Assembly: GCA_022497155.1 (NCBI GenBank)
Contig: MU385712.1
Span: 1,301,765 to 1,365,764, forward strand
Reading direction: 5' to 3'
Length of the DNA stretch: 64,000 nt
From: Whalleya microplaca
Taxonomy: Eukaryota; Ascomycota; Sordariomycetes; Xylariales; Xylariaceae
Below the pieces are notes generated by a model, which saw nothing but the letters and a program-made list of their open reading frames with translations, made no database searches and was not told where the DNA came from. The translations under genes were made by a program, and so were the position numbers. Positions within the stretch are counted from its first letter, which is position 1; the number at the start of each line of letters is the position of its first letter. Shown one piece after another: positions 56,693-64,000 of this stretch.

Positions 56693-57898
56693 ATGTCCGT
56701 CCGCGGCAAGCCCATCGTGCCCGCCACGCCCCGCGTCATCTCGCCCAGCCCCACGCCCTCCGAGGCCCGCGACAGCTCGCAGGACGCCTACCTGGGCCCC
56801 GTCACGCGATCAGCCGCCCGCCGCCGACAGACCCCCGGCGCCGTGCCCAGGCTCCCCGTCTACGAGAGCATCGACGAGGACTCCGACCCCGAGCTCCGGA
56901 GGGCCCGGACGAGGTCCCGAAGCCCCATCAAGACCCGCAAGGTCAACGGCCTCGCCTCCACCACCACCGCCACCAAGACGCCCCGCGCCTCCAAGACGAA
57001 ACAGAAGAAGGAGGTCGTGAAGGAGGCGGGTGATAATGCCGATCTCTCTAACGGCCATTTGGCGCCGCCGCCACCGACCGCGATCGCGGGGTGGAACTGG
57101 CGCGACTTCAGCCGGAGCCCCAGTCCTCTGGGGTTGATCCCGATACATCGGCATTTCAAGACGCTGATCCACAAGCATGAGGTACCGCGCAAGGTTCTAC
57201 ATGTCTCCATCGGCTTCCTTGTCTACTGGCTTTACGTGAATGGTACTCAGCCTTCTTCGGTGACGCCCGTCCTGATGGCAGCCTTGATCCCCATCGCGAC
57301 AACCGATTTCTTACGTCATAGATACGCGTCCTTGAACCGCCTCTATGTTAGGTTCCTCGGCGCTTTCATGCGCGAGACCGAGTTTGATGGCTGGAACGGT
57401 GTCATCTTCTACCTCCTGGGTACCTGGATTGTCCTCTATTTCTTCCCTAAGGATATTGGGGTTGTCGCCGTCATGCTTCTAAGCTGGTGCGACACGGCCG
57501 CCAGTACCTTTGGCCGCCTCTACGGGAGATATACGCCAAGGCTTCGACGGAACAAGTCTTTAGCAGGGTCCTTAGCCGCATTCTTCGTTGGCGTGATCAC
57601 CGCCGGTTGGTTCTGGGGCTTGCTTGCTCCCAAGACCGGTCCGTTTCCCGGAGACGATCAGAACCCTTTCATGTTCACTGGTTTCTTGCGACTTCCCGCA
57701 GTCATCGCAGACGCATTTGGTCTTTCGGAGCAGCAAACAACTGTCGGTGGCCCTGTGGCGCTCGCGCTGGTGAGCGCATGGTCGGGCCTCGTTGCGGCGG
57801 GTAGCGAGGTGGTCGATCTTTTCAAGTTGGATGATAATCTCACAATCCCGGTACTTAGCGGTATAGGCATTTGGGGGTTTCTTAAAGTTTTTGGTTAG
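56693..57898 (+). CDS. DGK1: CTP-dependent diacylglycerol kinase (Dgk1-like)
   Basis: Single exon, 401 residues from the ATG at 56,693 (context CAACATG). The frame is open further upstream, so a longer protein is possible but the extra residues look like leader. The first 150 residues are polar, rich in Ser, Pro, Arg and Lys (TRSAARRRQTPG, RTRSRSPIKTRK), as in fungal Dgk1 proteins. The membrane domain starts VPRKVLHVSIGFLVYWLYV and continues with about six hydrophobic segments. It contains the family's conserved LLSWCDTAASTFGRLYGRYTP and KSLAGSLAAFFVG. In yeast the enzyme phosphorylates diacylglycerol with CTP at the ER/nuclear envelope, opposing Pah1. Related dolichol kinases are less likely given the polar N-terminus and the CDTAASTFGR box. 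Confidence 0.85.
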   Translation: MSVRGKPIVPATPRVISPSPTPSEARDSSQDAYLGPVTRSAARRRQTPGAVPRLPVYESIDEDSDPELRRARTRSRSPIKTRKVNGLASTTTATKTPRASKTKQKKEVVKEAGDNADLSNGHLAPPPPTAIAGWNWRDFSRSPSPLGLIPIHRHFKTLIHKHEVPRKVLHVSIGFLVYWLYVNGTQPSSVTPVLMAALIPIATTDFLRHRYASLNRLYVRFLGAFMRETEFDGWNGVIFYLLGTWIVLYFFPKDIGVVAVMLLSWCDTAASTFGRLYGRYTPRLRRNKSLAGSLAAFFVGVITAGWFWGLLAPKTGPFPGDDQNPFMFTGFLRLPAVIADAFGLSEQQTTVGGPVALALVSAWSGLVAAGSEVVDLFKLDDNLTIPVLSGIGIWGFLKVFG

Positions 57899-60800
57899 GA
57901 GTCAAGTGAACTAGACACTGGCCCTCTTACGAGGCTTCGGACGTGACGTGATACATGGGCTCTCGTTTATGAGTGGGATCAGCATGGAACGGCTTTAAGA
58001 TAGACGAATTATGTTTAGGCATGGCGGCTGGTGGTTTAGTATCATCTACTCAAATCATATGTATGAAAGGAGATTTTAATGACCATCTACATGAATTTTT
58101 CATGACAAAGACAACAGACTTCACAATGTCACATGGTTTTGAGTTACGTTTTCAAATGCGCCCGTGAAAGGATAGCAATCCCTTTCAACGGTGACAGACC
58201 ACGACATTGGTTCGGCTCACAAGAATCCAGCAGGATGACTCAAGATGGTATTGTACTCTGCAGGTTTGCCACAAGCGTTGGCTAGCCGGGTTTGCGGATG
58301 TCGCGCATATTCTGGGTCAAGAATGCATGAAGGGAGTAACCTAATTGTTGACCTTATTGGAGGCCTACGGACGTGGCCACCTAGTTATTTATCTCCGACT
58401 TACACAGCATGATCCCCCGAAGAACTGTCATCCAAGGCTGACTACCTAACCTAACCAGTCGAGCCTGATGAAGCGCGAATAAGCTGCAATTCATTCAAGA
58501 GGTGGTTGCGGGCTTATTATACTGCGCGAGAATGGCTGGCTCGTTTCACCATGAGACCATCTCCAAAAAGAAAAAATCCATTGTCAGAAAACCCGCCACC
58601 TTGAGACGCAATCGACTTCTTAGGTGTTGTCAAGGCAGAATTCGGCTACATCTTCCACCCTATGAAAGGATGCCCCATCATCATCGGCGCGCAAGTCCTG
58701 CTGGACTGCATACGTTCCAGTCAGGCCCTGTAAGTTACCTCCACGACCAAACAGCCAAGATCCACATCTGCGCCCGCCACTCCACTGGTCTACGGTCTAC
58801 GGTCTACCTGACTTTACTTTCTACAATCATCCATACTCTCTCTCTCTCTCTGTGCTTGACTCAAAGGTCCTGGTACTGTACATACATACGTACATGCCTA
58901 CCTATACGTACCCCCGATGCTGATCGGTCCGTTGGCAACTCGAATTATGTAGGCCTTTGACCCCACGATGAGTTGTCTCGTGGATGAGGTAGCATCATCC
59001 TCCCGAGCCTGCATATCCCACCGTAGGAGCTACCAACGCCGTCGTCCATCACGTGCAGCCCACCAGTTCCTCCATGACGATACGTAGGTAGGTACCTTTC
59101 TGTAGCACAGCAGAGAAGTTTTCCTGGAGCTGGATCGATGGGATAGGCCCAATCCTGCCAACGCCAGTGCGTTATCCCATCGGACAGCCACTGCAGTGAA
59201 ATATGTATGTATGCGTGCTTAGACACACAGAAATCTGGTGAACACCGCCGCCAGAAATAAAACGGGGAGGACCCCGTCTGGCGGAGGGCAATGTGAAGCT
59301 AAGCTAACCTACTAACTAGCTATCGGGCTAGCCTCGACATCGGCTGGACCCAACGTCTTGGGATGGATGCTCTTTGCGACTGGTCCGTTGGTGAGGGTTG
59401 CCGAAGGCATTCGCATGCCGTGCAAGTCACGCCTCTCCACTCGGATGATGGTGCGACTGTTATATACAAGTCGGGCCATGCTACTGTGTCCAGGCTTTTG
59501 TCTTGGCTTTCCCAGCCAGATCCGTCGTCCATGTTGAATCTGGAAAAGCTCACCCCCATCAGCGCCCCGCCATTCTTCACAGATTTGGAAAAGAAGCGAT
59601 TTATTAGTCTTACGTTGACTGGCCCATGGAGTATTTAACGAGACATAAGCTAAAGGGCGTGCCTGGAGATATGTAACGATATACCGATACACGAACTTGT
59701 TAACAAGCGTTTGTTCAACTGGGTCCACGGTCTTTTAGTCGCACCTCTCTGCAGATCTGATAGATTCCACATCTCTCACCGAACACTGTCCTAGATTGTC
59801 TTTATTCCGTCTTGCTGAGCTGTCCCTCTCTCCGTGTGGCTGGTAGAATTTTAAACCCCAGTTTTGTACTCCGTAGCCAGGTTGAAAACTCAATTTAAAC
59901 ATTCCCTCCCTTGTCACATACATACATACGTATGTACAATCCGATGCTTATCCGTGTCACAACCCCGAACGAAATGCCTCGCCAGGCATTATCCTGCCTG
60001 CCGTTCTATTTGCCCTTTCGAGACACGTCGATTTAAGCCAATTGGATAGAATTGACCCTCTCACACATCAAACAGGGTATCAGAGAGCCACCGTACCATG
60101 CTTTATTGTACATTGTACCGCCACACCTCAATCGCTCACTTACAGCCTAAGTTGCCCGTCAGGATACTTTTCCTGTCCAGTCTGGTAACGTGCCTAGCCA
60201 ACGCTCATCCAACGGCCTCTTTCCAAGAACATAATAAGCTTACCAGGGGTACAGCTACACTAGATGCGAACAGCCAAGCTACGATGATCTCTTGCTAGAC
60301 TGATACCCACGACGGCGGGGGCGGTTTTTCCCTCTTTGTGTCGATAGAGGGGCAGGACAAGCGGAGCCACCCTGTTCACGACCAAAGCTGGTTTAGTAAT
60401 TTATTCCTTTCCCTTTTCATCGTCATCCCCTTGCCTTTTCCTCATGGCGGATTTTTCGAATTTCTGGCCAATGAGAAAATTCCATTTGGATTTTTTTTCC
60501 TCCCTCGAATTCCCAATGATACATAAAAGATCCATGACCACGTAGCGTACTGCGTAGCTTGTCCAGCAAAAGCCAAGGTCTACTACATACTAGCGAATTC
60601 CCAATGCAGAAACCAGAGGGACCCGTTTGAGAGCAGCTCTTGCGTGCGGTTGGTGTGTCAGCCCTAGCATCCTGGAAAAGAATTAGTTGCTTTATTGGGG
60701 GCATATGGCTTTTTATTTAATAAAGGGACGAGAAGGGCAATTGACAGAAAAATTGAATAAAAAAAAGATAAATTCCAAATTGTACGTGTTTGGCTGGCTG

Positions 60801-63060
60801 GGCTGGCTCCGGGCCGTGACAACACATCATCACACAAATTGCCCGACCTGCTGCACTTCTGCCTGACTGACCAGTAACCGACAACGTTGACTTATTCGAC
60901 ATCTGCTCTGACGGTTCATGGTCCAATGCCTCCCTCCTTTTCCCACTCTTTCCTCGCCATCTTAGCCAACGAGTCGTCAGCCCGAGCTGCAACATGGGAC
61001 ATGCAATCTGCTTCTGCTTCTCACCCACCCTCACCCCCAGTCCTCTCTTGAGCCGCGGGATGAGATAATCCATCGCTGCTTTTGCCCTCGCTCTCTAGGC
61101 ACTTAGCGTCAGCGCGCTTGTTGTGAATCGACAAAGCCGTCGTTCTACTAAATGCCTTAGATGGGGTACTTAGTACACCCCCCTAGGTGACGTTGAGGCC
61201 GAGAAAGGATCTAGACGATACCTCAACATCCACCGTCTCTCCTGCTTACACGCCCCCACGAGCCATGTACCTTCATACTACGTCTAACCTTGGCGAACGA
61301 CTTACTTACACACACGCCCCTGGGCTTTCTTCAGTACGTACATAGATCGTTGGCCATCCGATACCTCTCTAGAATCCTATCTGCATCTAAAAGGGCAGTT
61401 GTCGGCCTAAAGCTTCATCCCCCCTGTCTACTATTCTATAGTACATACTTACATATAGGAAGACCTCTAGCTCAAGCTTGCCTGCCATGGGTATCCCGTC
61501 AAACAGACATACAAGAGGCACTTAACACGCCGTCTTCTACCTCTAATCCCTCTGCCTATTCACCCACCCACTCGCATAGAGCCGGGTCTGTCTCCTGCAA
61601 CCGCTTCCCCGATACATAGTCAGTCCCCTTCGTCTTCTATTCTCCTTCACGCCCACGCCCACGCACCCCTTAGACCCACCCTCGATACTTATTAGAGCAC
61701 CCTATCCTCCGTCACATCGCACCTCATACGGGATCATCAGACGCAGACGCACGTCGAAGAATTTCCCTGAACCTTCCGAGTTCCCTGTCCTAGCCTGCCT
61801 ACCGGCCTGCCTGCCTGCCTGCCCTTACTGCTTGCTTCTGCAACTTCAAGATCCTCTGCATATGTGTGATACCGGCACTCCCCCTCCTCCACTGCCCCAG
61901 TATGTAGGACCCGTCCACCCCCATCGACCCATCGATACACACGTACCCACCGGTCCCAGTCCCAGTTCCCGTCCCGTCTTTTTTTCAACGTATGTATATG
62001 TAGGAAGAAAAGAAACATGAGAGTCGCCTCCCCCCCTCGGCATATACATACATGCATACTTACATTCCAGAGATGAAAAAGGGCAAGGGAAGAAAACTGG
62101 GTTGCAGTGAAACTCGTGTTCCGAGCAAGCCAGACGAAAACGTGCAAGCCCGTGGGCCGTCTTAGACCATGTGTCTGTCGTTGGACACACGCCAACATGC
62201 ACCACCGATCTATGTATCTGTCTGCCCACCACGCTTAGTACGCAGACCGTCTCGCTATCGGTGTTTGCCATGTCTTCCATGACTGGCTCGCTCACCTCTC
62301 TCCCTAGTAAGTTGACTTAGTCATGGGTCAGAGGAGTTATGCATACGGTTAAGCAAGCACGCAAGCAGACTAATAACTACCTACCTACCTACTTACATAC
62401 ATATACATATGCACATGCCTAGTCAGGTAGGCACGTAAGGAAGTATAGTATGTATAGTATGCCGGGGGACGCAGGGACCAGGGCTCGGGAGAACGATATC
62501 AAGTCTAGAGCAGGCCCAAGTATACATGTACCATGGAAGACCGTTACGCCATGACATGGGATGAGAATCGGTTTCTGTTCTACGTACACCGTCTCAGCGG
62601 CGCGCACGCGTGTGTACCTATCTATCTGTTTGTCCATGTTTCTTCCCCCTTGTAGGTTGGTATCTATTCTATTCTATCTATCAGTCAGTCAGTAGTAGTC
62701 TACATACATACGTACATGCTTTTCTTGCTTGCCGATGTCGTTTGAGAACTGCCTAAGTTACCAGCCGGGCCAAGCTAACCCTTGTCTTCCGGTTTGCCTT
62801 CCTGTCTGTCTGTCCTCGTATGTATTGTACTGTACTATACTATACTATCTGTACTCCTCTCTTCCCATCGGCCAACTACCCATATGAATCATGGTCGTGG
62901 GAGGGAAGCGGGGTTACTCAGACAGGACCTTGCTTGCTTGCGTGCCTGTCTGGCCGTTTCGTCTATGTATCTCGATCGACGAATGGTGTCGTCGGGACTT
63001 ATCCCTCTATGGACATGGTCGAAGAAGGAAGACGAGGGCTTTCTGCCCTCCAGGAAAAGG
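57899..63060. other. Long gene-poor region (about 5.2 kb)
   Basis: No frame here has family resemblance, splice support or start context. Simple repeats occur: a CT run at about 58,831-58,852 and many CATA/CTAC repeats after 62,300. CT-rich DNA increases toward the right, consistent with a large regulatory region of the last gene. An unrecognised non-coding RNA cannot be excluded. Confidence 0.5.
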
Positions 63061-63503
63061 TATAAAAGGGGGTGCTGTTGACGGTTCGAGGTCGTCTTCT
63101 TCTTCTTCCTTTCTTCTTCACTTCTCAAAGTTCGCAAACTCTCAAGACTTTGATATCGTGCTCTATTCAGAAGACCCTCTTCTGCCTCATACTCTGTTGA
63201 TCCTGATATCCTCTATCCACCAAGAGCCTTCATACATACACACTTACATACATACATACCCACATACAACACTCAAAGACTGTTTGTCTAAGTCTGATAC
63301 AACACACCACACACACATACACCCTCCTGTCTAGTACCTACCCAGCGTACTAGCACACACATACATACATACCAAGTCAGACACCTCGCTGTCCCACACC
63401 ACACCCAAGCACCCATCCCATCCCATCCCATCCCATCCCCTCCCCATCCTCATACCCACCACCACACCTTACACACCCCCACGCACCCACACCTACACCC
63501 AAA
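63061..63503 (+). promoter_or_regulatory. TATA box and CT/CATA-rich leader of the last gene
   Basis: TATAAAAG at 63,061-63,068 is followed by a CT-rich stretch (about 63,090-63,125) of the kind used for start-site selection in fungi. A leader of about 400 bases then carries CATACATA repeats and a (CATCC)n run at 63,413-63,440 up to the ATG. Leader length is inferred from the TATA box position. Confidence 0.55.
63413..63440 (+). repeat. CATCC microsatellite
   Basis: More than five tandem CATCC units in the probable 5' leader of the last gene. Confidence 0.85.
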
Positions 63504-63938
63504 ATGGCATCCTACAGCCCACAATACTACGCCTCCGCCGTCCCCATCCCCAGCAAAGAGTCGTCCTACGGGTACTACTCGCACCCATCCCCCCACAGCG
63601 ACTCGGGATCAGGCTACTCGGCCTCGCCACCGCCCTCGGACGAGGAGCGCGCGGCGTCGGCGACGACGTACGGGAACCACCAGTCGCACTCCCACTCCCA
63701 TTACAACCACAACAACTACGCCAGCGGGAACAGCAGCAGCAACGGCGCCAGCTACGCCACCAGCACCACGGGCGACTACGGCGTCGGCGGTGGTGTAGGT
63801 GTAGGTGGTTACTACGCCGGCAGCCAGGCCGAGTCGGCTAGTGCCCTGGACTTCAATGATTATATGCAGGGGCGCTTCGATGAGAGTTTTGATCCGATTC
63901 CCCTGGATCGGAGCCTAGCTACGCAGGCGCAGACGTGA
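63504..63938 (+). CDS. First exon of a gene leaving the window, possibly KXD1-like
   Basis: The start ATG (context CCAAAATGGC) opens a 144-codon frame ending in a stop that overlaps a GTGAGT donor at about 63,936, so the coding exon probably ends there and continues beyond 64,000. The protein is disordered: Ser/Tyr/Pro-rich (YSPQYYASAVPIPSKESSYG), an SHSHSHYNHNNY run and a glycine-valine run (GGGVGVGGYY). The end, LDFNDYMQGRFDESFDPIPLDRSL-like, is the conserved part. An acidic segment followed by DPIPLDRSLATQAQT resembles the fungal KxDL/BLOC-1 subunit KXD1 family as I remember it, where a coiled coil follows; that part is outside the window. The family is tentative, the gene itself firm. Confidence 0.6.
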   Translation: MASYSPQYYASAVPIPSKESSYGYYSHPSPHSDSGSGYSASPPPSDEERAASATTYGNHQSHSHSHYNHNNYASGNSSSNGASYATSTTGDYGVGGGVGVGGYYAGSQAESASALDFNDYMQGRFDESFDPIPLDRSLATQAQT

Positions 63939-64000
63939 GTTCCTCATTCCCCCCCTTCCCCTTTCTTCCCCACCATCGCCCCCTTGTCTCTTACTTGAGC

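Noticed and set aside
56344..57033. 229-residue Arg/Pro-rich frame overlapping the DGK1 start
   Set aside because: Shadow frame of GC-rich coding DNA; the DGK1 frame carries the conserved membrane domain.
60098..60298. 66-residue frame with a hydrophobic stretch (ILFLSSLVTCLANAHP)
   Set aside because: The hydrophobic part is about 25 residues in, not a proper signal peptide, and nothing supports transcription.
61737..62295. Minus-strand frames of about 150 residues in the gene-poor region
   Set aside because: Two overlapping frames of equal length with repeat-like Cys/His/Tyr content arising from CATA/GTAT repeats.

Overview
The window looks like a piece of a filamentous ascomycete (Pezizomycotina) chromosome. 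Genes carry short spliceosomal introns with GTRAGT-type donors and CTRAC/CTGAC branch points. Housekeeping products are fungal in type (GPI3, DBP6, SEC18, DGK1), there are lineage-specific families (DUF6604, DUF7025-AAA, NACHT/NLR-like), and the transposons bear the CpA-to-TpA scars of repeat-induced point mutation (RIP). The class is probably Sordariomycetes, but that is a guess.

Region 1 (1 to about 20,520) is one very AT-rich block of nested, RIP-degraded LTR retrotransposons. Ty3/gypsy pol can still be read through the stops. A plus-strand element runs off the left edge and ends in an LTR near 5,720. A minus-strand element occupies about 5,721-10,280. A third, plus-strand element lies at about 10,281-13,560 and a fourth at about 13,561-18,510. 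Smaller insertions sit inside these: solo LTRs at 6,492-6,803, 8,276-8,634 and 14,755-14,980, an LTR fragment near 16,533-16,760, and a compact non-autonomous LTR element (11,499-13,147) with two 297-bp LTRs, a 5-bp target duplication and a CTG-rich minisatellite interior. No host gene is visible here.

Region 2 (20,742 to 36,561) begins abruptly with normal-GC gene space: a small NAD(P)-binding protein, a secreted CBM9-like protein, the divergent pair GPI3 (minus) and DBP6 (plus), a small secreted protein, and an 11-exon SNF2/RAD5-like helicase gene on the minus strand. The SNF2 gene keeps all splice phases but has one in-frame TGA and an altered DEAH box.

Region 3 (37,124 to 54,613) holds a truncated NACHT (NLR-like) gene, SEC18/NSF, a DUF6604 gene broken by one in-frame TAG, a short-chain dehydrogenase, a decayed ankyrin-repeat pseudogene and a five-exon DUF7025-type AAA ATPase.

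Region 4 (56,693 to the end) has a CTP-dependent diacylglycerol kinase gene, then about 5 kb without a convincing gene, a TATA-containing promoter with a long CT/CATA-rich leader, and the first exon of a gene that leaves the window (possibly KXD1-like).

The housekeeping genes do not form a pathway cluster. GPI3, SEC18 and DGK1 all act on ER or secretory membranes, but nothing suggests co-regulation beyond the GPI3/DBP6 bidirectional promoter. The accessory genes (SNF2-like, NACHT, DUF6604, ankyrin, DUF7025-AAA) include several broken copies, as expected of an accessory compartment beside a transposon island. I did not find a clear new multi-gene system. The most interesting signals are the two near-intact genes interrupted by single stops, the truncated NLR, and the small non-autonomous LTR element.
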